From Gemmatimonadota bacterium (GTDB taxonomy: Bacteria > Latescibacterota > UBA2968 > UBA8231), in assembly GCA_018660835.1 (NCBI GenBank), contig JABJJN010000074.1, positions 62,001-126,000 on the forward strand: 64,000 nucleotides of DNA, given 5' to 3'. Under the pieces are notes generated by a model, which saw only the letters and a program-made list of their open reading frames with translations, had not been told where the DNA came from and made no database searches. Positions 1 to 9,800 of this stretch are shown here, piece after piece. The translations under genes and the position numbers were made by a program. Numbering within the stretch: the first letter of the stretch is position 1; each line of letters begins with the position of its first letter.

Positions 1-1305
1 CCCCGCATCATGCTGCCACGCCCCGACATCGACCTGGCAAAGTGGTCTGTCATCGCCTGCGACCAGCACACGTCGAATCCATCCTACTGGGAGCAGGTGA
101 CTGAGCAGGTTGGCGATGCGCCATCGAGTCTGCGGCTGATCTATCCTGAAGTCCATCTTCATTCATCAGATCGCCAGACGCGCATCGAACAGATCCGCGC
201 CGACATGCAGGTCTGCACGAGCGAAGGCGTATTGCAGGAAGGGGACCCTGGATTTGTTCTGGTGGACCGCCAAACGACGCACGCCGCCTCTCGTCGGGGG
301 CTCATGGTCGCGTTGGACCTGGAGCAGTATTCCTACGCGCAGGACGCGACGACCTTGATCCGCACGACGGAGGGAACGGTACTCGAACGTCTACCGCCAC
401 GTATCGAAGTACGTCAGGGGGCACCTCTTGAAACCCCACATATCCTCGTATTGATCGATGACCCACAACGCACGGTCATCGAACCCCTTGCTCAGCTTTC
501 TCTCCCCCCTGCCTACGACACAGAACTCATGTTTGGAGGTGGTCGCGTGCGCGGCTGGCATGTGCAGGAGCAGCAACACATTGCTCAGGTTGTCGAGGCA
601 CTGCGCGCCCTGGCTGTGGATGGCTTGCTGTACGCCATGGGGGATGGAAACCACTCGTTTGCGACGGCCAAGGAGGTCTGGGAGCAGATCAAGGCGGATG
701 CCGGTGGGCTGCAAGCTGTAGCCGACCATCCGGCCCGACATGCATTGGTGGAGTTGGTCAATCTGCACGACGAGGGTCTCACCTTTGAACCGATCCATCG
801 CGTCGTGTTCAATGTCGGCCATGACGCTTTGCTGGCAGCAATGACCGACTACTACCGGCGCCAGGGCTCGACCGTCAAAATCGACCACATCGATGACCGG
901 TCACTGTGGCAACAAACCTGTGACGGGCTCGTTGAGGGCGAAGATCATCACATTCCATGGGTCGCGGGTGGCCGCAATGGCACATCCTATCAGGGGATCC
1001 TCACCATTCACCAACCCACTCATGAGTTGGAGGCGGTCTCCCTGCAGGAGTTCCTCGATGGCTTTGGCGAGGAACACGGTGAACTGCAAGTTGACTACAT
1101 CCACGGTGCCCAGGCGACACAAGAGGTCGGATCCAAAGCCGGGAATGTGGGGCTCGTGTCCCAGGTCATCGACAAACACGCCCTGTTCCCAACGATTGCT
1201 AAGGATGGACCGTTGCCGCGCAAGAGCTTCTCCCTCGGTGAGGCAGAGGAAAAACGCTACTACCTTGAATGTCGCCGCCTGGCGGAAGATGTTCTGTCCC
1301 GATGA
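1..1305 (+). CDS. DUF1015 family protein, 5' end cut by the window edge
   Basis: Soluble protein of the DUF1015 family, whose function is not established. The frame is open to the left edge: the codons before the first ATG (position 10) read Pro-Arg-Ile. Family members have a similar stretch just before the conserved D-x-x-K-W-S-V-I-A-C-D-Q motif seen here, so the true start is probably outside the window. Other family blocks visible are GDGNHSFATAK near residue 210 and VNLHDEGLTFEPIHR near residue 250. The TGA stop overlaps a possible ATG of the next gene (ATGA at 1302-1305), suggesting co-transcription with uppP. Family assignment is secure; the role is unknown. Confidence 0.85.
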   Translation, partial: PRIMLPRPDIDLAKWSVIACDQHTSNPSYWEQVTEQVGDAPSSLRLIYPEVHLHSSDRQTRIEQIRADMQVCTSEGVLQEGDPGFVLVDRQTTHAASRRGLMVALDLEQYSYAQDATTLIRTTEGTVLERLPPRIEVRQGAPLETPHILVLIDDPQRTVIEPLAQLSLPPAYDTELMFGGGRVRGWHVQEQQHIAQVVEALRALAVDGLLYAMGDGNHSFATAKEVWEQIKADAGGLQAVADHPARHALVELVNLHDEGLTFEPIHRVVFNVGHDALLAAMTDYYRRQGSTVKIDHIDDRSLWQQTCDGLVEGEDHHIPWVAGGRNGTSYQGILTIHQPTHELEAVSLQEFLDGFGEEHGELQVDYIHGAQATQEVGSKAGNVGLVSQVIDKHALFPTIAKDGPLPRKSFSLGEAEEKRYYLECRRLAEDVLSR

Positions 1306-1322
1306 CGGGGGTACCAGGCCCC

Positions 1323-2132
1323 ATGACCCCGGCCCAGGCAGTCCTGCTGGGACTGGTACAGGGGCTCACCGAGTTTCTTCCCATATCCTCCACGGCGCAT
1401 TTGCGCATTGTCCCTCATTTCCTGGGCTGGAGCGATCCTGGGGCGGCCTTCTCAGCGGCGATTCAACTGGGAACACTGCTCGCCGTCTTCATTTACTTCG
1501 CCGCGGATATCCGCCGCCTGACACGCGCCGCCATCGATGGACTGGTTCATCGTGACCTGCACCGTAGTCCCGATACGCTCATGGCCTGGGCCATCGTGCC
1601 TGCGACCATTCCCATTGTCGTTTTCGGTCTTGGCTTCAAAGACTACATCGAGACGGAATTACGCAATCTGAGTGTGATCTCAACGGCTCTGATCGTGCTG
1701 GCCCTGCTGCTGCTACTGGCAGAGAGTGTCAGTCGGCGCGATCGCAGCCTCGGACAATTGACCTTCTGGCGCATACAGATTATCGGTTGGTGCCAGGCTC
1801 TTGCCCTCGTGCCTGGTTGCTCGCGATCTGGATCGACGATCATGGGAGGTCTCTTCGTCGGTCTGTCCCGTCATGAGGCGGCACGTTTTTCTTTTCTCCT
1901 GGGCTTGCCTGCCATCGCTGGTAGTGGCCTCTTTGAACTGATGGAACTGATCGCAGCGGATATAGGAACCGATGGCCTTGTGAATCTGGGCATCGGCATT
2001 GGCGTCGCCGCAGTCAGTGGCTACGTCAGTATTGGTTTCCTCCTACGCTTCCTCGAACGATTCGGTACCCATGCCTTCGCTTTCTATCGCATCGCATTAG
2101 GTATCGGCATCCTCTATAGCCTGCACGCCTGA
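1323..2132 (+). CDS. uppP: Undecaprenyl-diphosphatase UppP (BacA)
   Basis: Integral membrane phosphatase that recycles undecaprenyl diphosphate to the monophosphate lipid carrier used for peptidoglycan, O-antigen and exopolysaccharide synthesis. From ATG 1323 the protein begins MTPAQAVLLGLVQGLTEFLP, which is the canonical family start with the Q-G-L-T-E motif. The second catalytic motif, PGCSRSGST, lies near residue 170, and there are several hydrophobic segments. A G-run at 1308-1312 can serve as ribosome binding site. An in-frame ATG at 1302 overlaps the upstream stop (ATGA) and would add seven residues; I prefer 1323 on family length. It fits functionally with the lipid-linked polysaccharide locus that follows. 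Confidence 0.92.
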   Translation: MTPAQAVLLGLVQGLTEFLPISSTAHLRIVPHFLGWSDPGAAFSAAIQLGTLLAVFIYFAADIRRLTRAAIDGLVHRDLHRSPDTLMAWAIVPATIPIVVFGLGFKDYIETELRNLSVISTALIVLALLLLLAESVSRRDRSLGQLTFWRIQIIGWCQALALVPGCSRSGSTIMGGLFVGLSRHEAARFSFLLGLPAIAGSGLFELMELIAADIGTDGLVNLGIGIGVAAVSGYVSIGFLLRFLERFGTHAFAFYRIALGIGILYSLHA

Positions 2133-2160
2133 CCCGAGGCGTGCCAACGACAGGTCTCCC

Positions 2161-2931
2161 ATGTATCCCAACCCAATCAAACAGAAGCTCGCTGATGGTC
2201 AGGTCGTATTCGGTACAGGCCTTGCCGCTTTTTCGCCTCACATTGCCGGGCCGACACTGGACACAGGCATCGATTTTCTCTGGATCGATACCGAGCACAT
2301 GCCCTACGGGGCTGAGGCCCTCGACACGATTCCCGTCCTGGCGCGCCAGCGCGGCGTCGCCCCGATGATCCGAGTTGCCAACAATGACCCAGCCTTGATC
2401 AAGAAGGCCTATGATGTGGGCGCCGTGCTGGTTATGATTCCACAGGTGAACACAGCAGAAGAAGCGGCAGCCGCTGTGGACGCCGCCCACTATCCGCCTG
2501 AAGGCAATCGCGGTCTGTCTCCCATGTGGACTCGAATCGCCGGAGAAGATTGGCATGAAGTCCTCGAAACGGCCAACGATGAAACACTGCTGATCTGCCA
2601 ACTGGAGTCGCAACAGGCCTGGGACAACCTCGACGAGATTGCCGCCGTGGGTGGAATTGACATCATTCTCGTAGGACCCCTCGATCTGTCCGCTTCACTT
2701 GGTGTCATGGGCAAGACCGGATCACCAGAGGTACAGAGCATCATGGAAGAAGTGCCCAAACGGCTTGAAGGATCGGGCATTGTCGTCGGCACGACCCTCG
2801 TTGATGTAGACGAAATCGAGCAAAAAATCGACTGGGGATATCGCTTCCTGAATGTTGGCAGCCCCATTGCCTATGGCGTGCCTGCCGTGACGCAGCACAT
2901 CACTCGACTCAAGTCTTACGCCGGCCGCTAA
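2161..2931 (+). CDS. HpcH/HpaI aldolase family protein
   Basis: TIM-barrel class II pyruvate aldolase of the HpcH/HpaI family (4-hydroxy-2-oxoheptanedioate or 2-keto-3-deoxy-sugar-acid aldolase type), 256 aa, the normal length. Visible motifs are FLWIDTEHMPYG (metal and substrate region, near residue 40), VMIPQVNTAEEA (near residue 95), the QLES metal-ligand region (near residue 148) and ILVGPLDLSASLG (near residue 175). These enzymes cleave 2-keto-3-deoxy acids to pyruvate and an aldehyde. The substrate cannot be read from sequence; neighbours (secreted sugar-dehydrogenase-like protein, heparinase-like protein) suggest sugar-acid breakdown. It starts 28 bases after uppP. Confidence 0.85.
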   Translation: MYPNPIKQKLADGQVVFGTGLAAFSPHIAGPTLDTGIDFLWIDTEHMPYGAEALDTIPVLARQRGVAPMIRVANNDPALIKKAYDVGAVLVMIPQVNTAEEAAAAVDAAHYPPEGNRGLSPMWTRIAGEDWHEVLETANDETLLICQLESQQAWDNLDEIAAVGGIDIILVGPLDLSASLGVMGKTGSPEVQSIMEEVPKRLEGSGIVVGTTLVDVDEIEQKIDWGYRFLNVGSPIAYGVPAVTQHITRLKSYAGR

Positions 2932-2957
2932 GGGCTGGTCTTTCAAGGAGGCGACCT

Positions 2958-5318
2958 ATGGGCTCGCATCGTCCGAAAACTCTTGCTGTTTTGGTACTTC
3001 TGCTCCTGGGCGTTGCCGTCAGTGCCCAGGAAGACTACCCACCTGGCACATTCCGGCTCACGCCACGAATCGATCTGGGACTGCAACCGGTGCGTGTACA
3101 TGTACCACCGCAGTTTGACCACCTACCCCAGGATCTGACGCTGAATCTGCCACCCGGCTTCCGCGCCAGCGTGTTCGCCTCTTTTGAGAACTTTAATCGC
3201 CCGCGATTCATGGCCTTCGACGACGAGGGCGTGCTGCACGTGGCCAACATGGACAACGACGAGATCCTGGCCCTGCCTGATCGAGATGGCGACGGTGCCG
3301 CTGACGAATCGATTGTGGTGGCGACCAATTTCGACCGACCCCACTCGGTGCAATTCTATAACGGCGACCTCTATGTCGGTGATCGTCCTCGTATCCTTCG
3401 CTATAGTGACTTGGATGGGGACGGTATCTTCGAGGAACGATCGATTTTCGCCGATGACATCCCGTCGACTGGATCACACTCGACACGCACGCTGGTCATC
3501 GACGAGCCGGGGGGAAAGATGTATCTCGGCGTCGGCTGGCCCTGTGATCTGTGCCGCAATCGCGGTGCCGAACGTGGTTCGGTGCTGCAATTCAACCTCG
3601 ACGGCTCTGGTCGGCGCGTGTATGCCACGGGTGTGCGTAATCTGATCGGCATGGACATCCATCCCGTCACAGGACAATTGTGGGGGACGAACAACGGTTT
3701 CGACCATCAAGGGGTCGATGATCCACCGGAGTGGATCGACGTCATTCGTGATGGCGGCTTCTATGGCATCCCCTTCGCCTATGGTTATCAGGTCTGGGCC
3801 GATTTCACCAACCCCAGCTATCGCGACATCCTGCCAATCACGCCTGCTGACTCGGCCCGCGTGGCGACGATGCAGCGACCTGCTGTGATGGTACCGGCAC
3901 ACACGGCGCCCATGGCCATCCACTTCTACGATCACGAACAGTTTCCTCGCAGGTATCGGCATGCCGCCTTCATCGCTCTGCATGCGGGGCATGCTTATCT
4001 GGCACCAATCGAGGGTTATTCGGTCCTTGCCATGTTCTCTGAACCGGATGGCAGTCGCGCGCGCATCGCCGACTTCATCACAGGCTTCCAGACGGGTGTG
4101 GAGGTCGAAGACGTGTGGGGCCGTCCAAATGGCATCGTCACCGGTCCAGATGGCAGTCTCTACGTCAGCAGTGACCGTGACAACTACGTGATCATAAGAA
4201 TCCAACATGGGCAGGTGGCCGCCGATTGGGGACGCCACAACCTACCGGATTCATTGGCCGTTGGCACGCCCTTGAGTATTGATGCAATGGTCCATGTGGA
4301 ACGCCCCCCGGTGGATGGCTCACCCTTGGTGGTAACAGCTGATCTGAGCCAGCTGGGCGGACCGCCAGACGTTTCACTGATGCCGGCAGGCGAAGGTGAC
4401 TTCCGCCTGCAGTTCCGCATGGTGGCGCCGCCAGATCTACGCCCGGGACTCAGGAAGATCCGTGTCCGCGTGCATGCCTCGGGTGCCTCTGAAGAGGGTG
4501 ATGTGCATCTGGGTTGGCAGATCGCGGTGCTGCCGTCTCGCCGGCAGGAGGACCTGATCGTCTACGATGAGGTCCTGGCTGAGGGCTGGACCTTGGTCAA
4601 CAATACTTTCTTTGACGATCTCACGCGCGATTTGCGGGAGGACCTCTTCGTCTACAGTGGTGAAGTATCCACTTCCTTCCGCACCAAGTCAGGTGATTGG
4701 GATTGGGTCTTGCGATACCGCCCACCAGAGCCACTGGATCCGACCCGGTTCGATAGAATCACCTTCGCCTTCCATCCGGGCCCTGTCGACTGGAGCAATG
4801 GCGAGAACTTCAACATTTACATTGCAGGCACTCTCGTCGATCTGATCGACGAGGGGCTCGTCGACCCTGCCGTGAAGGACTGGCAGCTCGTTGACATACC
4901 ACTGACACGTTTTGGTCGTGCAGCCCCGATTCAGGAAATCACCCTGGGTGGTGATTTTTTCGGGCGGATCTATGTGGACGATGTGCGTCTGCGCGGCGCA
5001 TCCGTACGCACGGCGATCCTCGAGGATGAATCCTCGCCGTCCGCGTTTGCCCTGGCGCAGAGCTACCCGAATCCATTCAACAGTGAGACGGTGATCGAAT
5101 ACCGGATACCTGCAACGGAGCGAGTCCGACTGCGGATCTACAATCTCTCGGGACAGGTCGTGACAGACCTCGTCGATGAGGCGCTGGCAGCTGGAACGTA
5201 TCAGACACAATGGGATGCACGCGATGCCACGGGACATCCCGTGGCCAGTGGTGTCTACCTGTATCGATTGCAGGCGGGTGATCAGGTGTTGAGTCGCAAG
5301 CTCGTGCTCGTGCGCTGA
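2958..5318 (+). CDS. Secreted beta-propeller (sorbosone dehydrogenase-like) protein with T9SS C-terminal sorting domain
   Basis: A 786-aa exported protein. Residues 1-24 are a signal peptide ending V-S-A-Q-E. Residues ~45-410 resemble the PQQ-dependent sugar dehydrogenase/L-sorbosone dehydrogenase propeller, with blades such as FNRPRFMAFDDEGVLHVANM, GVGWPCDLC and NGIVTGPDGSLYVSSDRDN. A middle part (~430-690) looks like beta-rich carbohydrate-binding modules, but I cannot assign it firmly. The last ~90 residues match the Por/type IX secretion tail: SYPNPFNSETVIEYRIP, RIYNLSGQVV, GTYQTQWD, SGVYLYRLQAG. It would be exported by Sec, carried across the outer membrane by T9SS and anchored or released. 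A perfect AAGGAGG lies seven bases before the ATG. Confidence 0.8.
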   Translation: MGSHRPKTLAVLVLLLLGVAVSAQEDYPPGTFRLTPRIDLGLQPVRVHVPPQFDHLPQDLTLNLPPGFRASVFASFENFNRPRFMAFDDEGVLHVANMDNDEILALPDRDGDGAADESIVVATNFDRPHSVQFYNGDLYVGDRPRILRYSDLDGDGIFEERSIFADDIPSTGSHSTRTLVIDEPGGKMYLGVGWPCDLCRNRGAERGSVLQFNLDGSGRRVYATGVRNLIGMDIHPVTGQLWGTNNGFDHQGVDDPPEWIDVIRDGGFYGIPFAYGYQVWADFTNPSYRDILPITPADSARVATMQRPAVMVPAHTAPMAIHFYDHEQFPRRYRHAAFIALHAGHAYLAPIEGYSVLAMFSEPDGSRARIADFITGFQTGVEVEDVWGRPNGIVTGPDGSLYVSSDRDNYVIIRIQHGQVAADWGRHNLPDSLAVGTPLSIDAMVHVERPPVDGSPLVVTADLSQLGGPPDVSLMPAGEGDFRLQFRMVAPPDLRPGLRKIRVRVHASGASEEGDVHLGWQIAVLPSRRQEDLIVYDEVLAEGWTLVNNTFFDDLTRDLREDLFVYSGEVSTSFRTKSGDWDWVLRYRPPEPLDPTRFDRITFAFHPGPVDWSNGENFNIYIAGTLVDLIDEGLVDPAVKDWQLVDIPLTRFGRAAPIQEITLGGDFFGRIYVDDVRLRGASVRTAILEDESSPSAFALAQSYPNPFNSETVIEYRIPATERVRLRIYNLSGQVVTDLVDEALAAGTYQTQWDARDATGHPVASGVYLYRLQAGDQVLSRKLVLVR

Positions 5319-5323
5319 CAACG

Positions 5324-6700
5324 ATGACTGTGAGTGCCGATGTAGATCGCTGGCTCTTTGGTGAAGCGTGGACGGGGTCTCAGATCCCGGACCACGTGAC
5401 CGCCCTGTGTGACACGATCGGACCGCGCTGGTCAGGCACAGAGGCAGAATGGCGGACGATCGACTACATACGGTCCGTCCTGGAGGGATATGGACTCGAT
5501 CGTGTAGACGTGGAGGAATTCGATTTCGTCAGCTGGTCCTGGTCCAAAGCGGATGCATGGGTGCTTGTAGATCAGGCGGACAGATTCGATCTCGACATTC
5601 TGCCCTTCATTCGTTGCCCCTCTTTCCAGGTCGATGCCCAGGTCGTCGATGTCGGTTTTGGTACGCAACGGGAGATCGACCAAGCGGGACCCTTGAGTGG
5701 TCGTATCGCCCTCATGGCGATGTCTCACGAACCCTTCTCGGAGCCAATCCCTCCCGCCTATCGTTTGCGACAGGTTGCTGCCGCCGGCGCGACGGCTGCA
5801 ATCGTCATCGATCCAAAGACAGGTGGTCGCCGGGAGTATCACTCTGCCCATGACTCACGGGATCCCGATTTTGATCACCCCCCCCTGCCCTGTGTGTCAG
5901 CCACACGTGAGGACGCGGCGCGATTGCGACGGACTCCTGCAGCTCGAATCCATCTCGATGTGGAGACAACGTCACCCCGCGTAAAGAGTGCAAATGTTCA
6001 TGGGGTCCTCGAAGGCGAACACTGGCCTGAGGAAGATCTCGTCCTCGGTGGTCACCACGACACGGTCTTCGGCACACCGGGTGGCAACGACAATTCATCT
6101 GGAACGATCGCCGTCATCGAGACGGCTCGCGTGCTGGCCCATCTGCGCAAGGCCCTCGGGAAACGGCCGGGCCGATCCATTCATTTTGTGACCTATGCTG
6201 CAGAGGAGCAGGGCTTTCACGGTGCCGGCCAATTCGTCTCTCGCCACTATGCAGCAGGGCATCGCCCGCGTCTGGCACTGAATCTTGATGAACTGTCAGC
6301 AGGGCCGATGAAGGGCATCGTTCTTGGCTTTGATCATCTTCGCTTGTTCGTGCAAGAGCAGCTCGACTCCATGGGCGACGGCTTGGCGTGCCACGTGATG
6401 GCGCAACTGGACAACTCCTCAGATCACTTCCCCTATCTGTATCGCGGCATCGATGCTGCCCATCTGTGGCGCTGGCGTTTCCGTTCTCGGCATGCAGACG
6501 CCGACTTTCACCATGAACCTGCAGATACGGCGGACAAACTGAATGTTCGCGAACTCAAGGAATATGTGGCGCAGCTATCGCGCTTGATGCTGCGTCTGTC
6601 GCAGGTCGAACCCGACGCCTGGCCACAGCTTGGTGTATCTGCTGAGGAAGCTGCAGCGCGTGTTGTGGCTGAACGCGGCAGCGTCGTGCGTGTGTTCTAG
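5324..6700 (+). CDS. M28 family zinc aminopeptidase-like protein
   Basis: Di-zinc exopeptidase of family M28, 458 aa. A protease-associated-like insert (residues ~90-200) precedes the catalytic part. Zinc ligands and catalytic acids are recognisable in order: GGHHDTV (His, Asp; near 243), GNDNSSG (Asp; near 255), FVTYAAEEQGFHG (Glu-Glu; near 290), LNLDELS (Asp; near 325) and the final His near 400 in the DADFHHEPADT region. I see no signal peptide, so it is probably cytoplasmic, or the start is misplaced. It begins five bases after the preceding stop. Substrate is not predictable. Confidence 0.85.
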   Translation: MTVSADVDRWLFGEAWTGSQIPDHVTALCDTIGPRWSGTEAEWRTIDYIRSVLEGYGLDRVDVEEFDFVSWSWSKADAWVLVDQADRFDLDILPFIRCPSFQVDAQVVDVGFGTQREIDQAGPLSGRIALMAMSHEPFSEPIPPAYRLRQVAAAGATAAIVIDPKTGGRREYHSAHDSRDPDFDHPPLPCVSATREDAARLRRTPAARIHLDVETTSPRVKSANVHGVLEGEHWPEEDLVLGGHHDTVFGTPGGNDNSSGTIAVIETARVLAHLRKALGKRPGRSIHFVTYAAEEQGFHGAGQFVSRHYAAGHRPRLALNLDELSAGPMKGIVLGFDHLRLFVQEQLDSMGDGLACHVMAQLDNSSDHFPYLYRGIDAAHLWRWRFRSRHADADFHHEPADTADKLNVRELKEYVAQLSRLMLRLSQVEPDAWPQLGVSAEEAAARVVAERGSVVRVF

Positions 6701-6846
6701 CTCTGTGCATGTCTTAGTGATGCGCGTGTCCTGACTGTGGCACGTCGTCGCGCACCTGGTTGCCAAGAGACGATCTACCTTCGCTTGCACCGCTGATCTT
6801 GACCACGCCCTTCGATTCACCGAACTGATCCACGGAGACACATAAA

Positions 6847-9800
6847 ATGGCTCGCTGCGATTTCGCCTGGTCCCCCCGGTTGTTGCAGTGCGGTCGTACG
6901 ACGCGCCTTCCACTGCGGGTCGATACACCCGATGTCAACCTTGACCTGGGAAGCTTCACCGAAGTCGATCGCCGGTGGTCTGACAAGCAGCGCACACTCT
7001 ATCTGTATGTCCGTGCACCGCTGTCGGCGGGGGACGAGGTCGTCAGTGCGCAATCCGGATCGCAGGAGGCGTCCACGACGATCGGCGTGCGCAGTCTCGA
7101 ACAGATACGCCAACCGATCACGTTCCGTGAGACCACCTATCCAAGACGCTGGCCTCTGGGCGTCGCATCGACACCTTCGACCAAGCGCGGGCAAGTCCTG
7201 CACGACCTGCCCCTGGCGCCACCGAGTGCAGAAGCGGTCTCTTTCTGGCACAACTGCGACGATGCAACACTTTGGCGGCAGTTGCCCGTGGCGGAGTTGC
7301 CGCGCGCTCACTTCGTCAATTGCCATCAGGGCTGTCCCGGGTGCGGCACCGATGTCTTCACCCACAGTGGTTTCTATCCATGGGTGCGCAATCACCTTCC
7401 CGGCGATTTCAAGTCCACCTGTCCTGAGTGTGGCCTTGTCTTCCCGGACAATGATATCCTTGCAGGAGACTTCTCAGGCGCACACAGTGATTTGGACCCA
7501 CGGCAAAGCATCGTCGATGACGGTTTTGGATACGTCGATGAGGAGGGGCATCTGTTTCTCTTCACCGCAACCTATTGTCGGGACCAGACGCGGGCCTTTG
7601 GCGCCGGTGTCGGCGTCATGGCGGCTCATGCGAGACAGCTGGGAACTGGCCCTGAGGGTGAGGAGGCAAGACGACGCCTGAGCCTCATGTTGCTGCGCTA
7701 CGCAGAAGAGGAAGTCTACCTGGCCGCCGTGCCGCAGTTCCGCTATGGGCCGACCCTTGGAACCGAGCTCCTGTGGCAATGGACGACGACTGGACAGACC
7801 GACTGGGCCAGTGAACCCGACCCGGTTGCCGCCCTCTATCGCATGGGCTCACAACGCTACTGTATCGACACACCCTACATCACCGAGACGCTGGCCATCG
7901 CCTATGACACGGTGTGGCCCATGCTGCGCGAAGATCAGCAAATCGTCGAACGTGCGCGGGCCTGCGGCCTGGAAGTCGGGTCACCGACAGGGGCAGTCGA
8001 GCTGGTGGAGCAGATGCTGCGGTCGTTGTTGCAGGTACATCTCGATGGCGGTGCCTCCAGCAACCTTCCTCGCGTCAGTGAGGGTGTGCTGGTAGCACTG
8101 CGGGTATTACAACGTGGTGATGGCCACGATGCACTGACCTGGATCTATGACGAGGGGCCCGACGAATTACGCGTGTTCACATCGAATGATTTCTTCCCCG
8201 ATGGCACACCGCCAGAAGCAACAGGAGGCTACAACAACATCCACACAAATGGTCTGTTCGCCCTTGAGCATCATCTTCGGCAACTCAAGGCAGATCAGCC
8301 GGGTGCGTATGATGAACAACAGTTCCCCTCGATGCTCGCCGACCCCCGTGCCGCACGTGTCGCCCTGGCGCCGCACGAAATCTCCATGACCGGTGGAGCC
8401 TATCTCGGATTCGGTGACGGCGGCGGGCCAGCCGTGCAATCACCGCAGGGCGCTGATACCTTTCACGCCCCACTGGCTCCACGGGCGCTGGCCTGGGCCG
8501 CACAATACACGGCAGACGCAGCGGTAGCCCGACTCCACGAGACGGTGATGTCACGCCAATTCGTGTCTCAGGGGATGACGATTCTCGACGGCGTGGGTCT
8601 GGCCGTCCTGCGCAGCGCTGGCACACCTGAGCATGCGGCAGCTGGCATCGTCTATGGCGACACGTCCGGTCACCGTCACCAGGATTTGCTGGATGTGCAA
8701 CTGTGGGTGAAAGGACAACCCTTTCTGTCTGATCTCGGCTACCCACAGTCCTGGGCCTCGAGGGTGCGCTGGGAAGGTCATTGGGCGACGCACAATACAG
8801 TATGGGCTACGGTTCCAGGCGTCTCGAGCGATTTGGCTGGTCGCGGACGTGTGTTGCGCAGCATCGAGATGGATGGCCTGCAACTGATCGAAATCGAGGC
8901 GGCCCGGTGGATCCAGGGAGCCGATGACGAGAATCCATCACACTGGACACGGACAGATGTTCGGTTTCGACGTCTCCTCGCCCTGCTACAGACCGATGAA
9001 GACGGCGTCGTATTGATCGACTTTTCACGCGTGCAAGGCGGCGATGAACACTTCCGCCTCTGTCGTGGACTCGAGGGTGAATTGGAGATCCTCGACGCCA
9101 CCACCACACCGCGGACAGGGACACTGGCAGCGCCGGATGTCGAGCGCGGCGAAGACGAGAGTCTGCGGCACACAGACCACCGTGGGCTGGCCTGGATGGA
9201 TGAAGTGGAGGAAGTGGCCCAAGCCGATGGCTGGTGTGGTCGTTGGCGCAGCCGACGCAACGACGAGGCCGAAATGGACATGTTTGTCTTGCGTGCCAGT
9301 GGCGCCCAGGCCCTTACAGGCCGAGCGACAGCGACGATGGGCACACCAGAATCATCTACCTATTCCTATCGCACCGTGTGTTGGCGGGTCCCTGAGAGGA
9401 CGCAGGAGATGTCCCATTTCGATCTCGTCTTCGAACCACGTCTCGGGCCAACAAAGCTGACGAGTGTCCAACCCATTGATGCCCAGGATGGGTCCGCCAT
9501 CGGCGTCGACATCCACACATGTGGCTCACGACATCTGCAACTGCGATGGTCACCAGAAGGGGAAACGTCTTTCGCAGGCCAGCCCTGTGGGGCGCTTCGC
9601 ATTGACCTGGCCGATAAGACGATTGTCACCGGCACACCCTGTAAGGCAACGATCATCGGCCTGGATCGTGAGGGCGTCTGGATCGACGTCGATGGCCTGG
9701 TCGGCATCGGTGTCGGTGACCGTCTCATCATCAATCCAGAGGGTCGTGGTCGCAACTATCGTGTCATCGACTGTCAGGCTGTAGATGGCGGCCAGCGCCT

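Noticed and set aside
893..1555. 220-codon plus-strand open frame spanning DUF1015 and uppP
   Set aside because: Overlaps two recognised genes in another frame and has no family features.
3474..4238. 254-codon minus-strand open frame inside the T9SS-tailed gene
   Set aside because: Shadow frame of a GC-rich coding sequence; the plus-strand protein has clear domains there.
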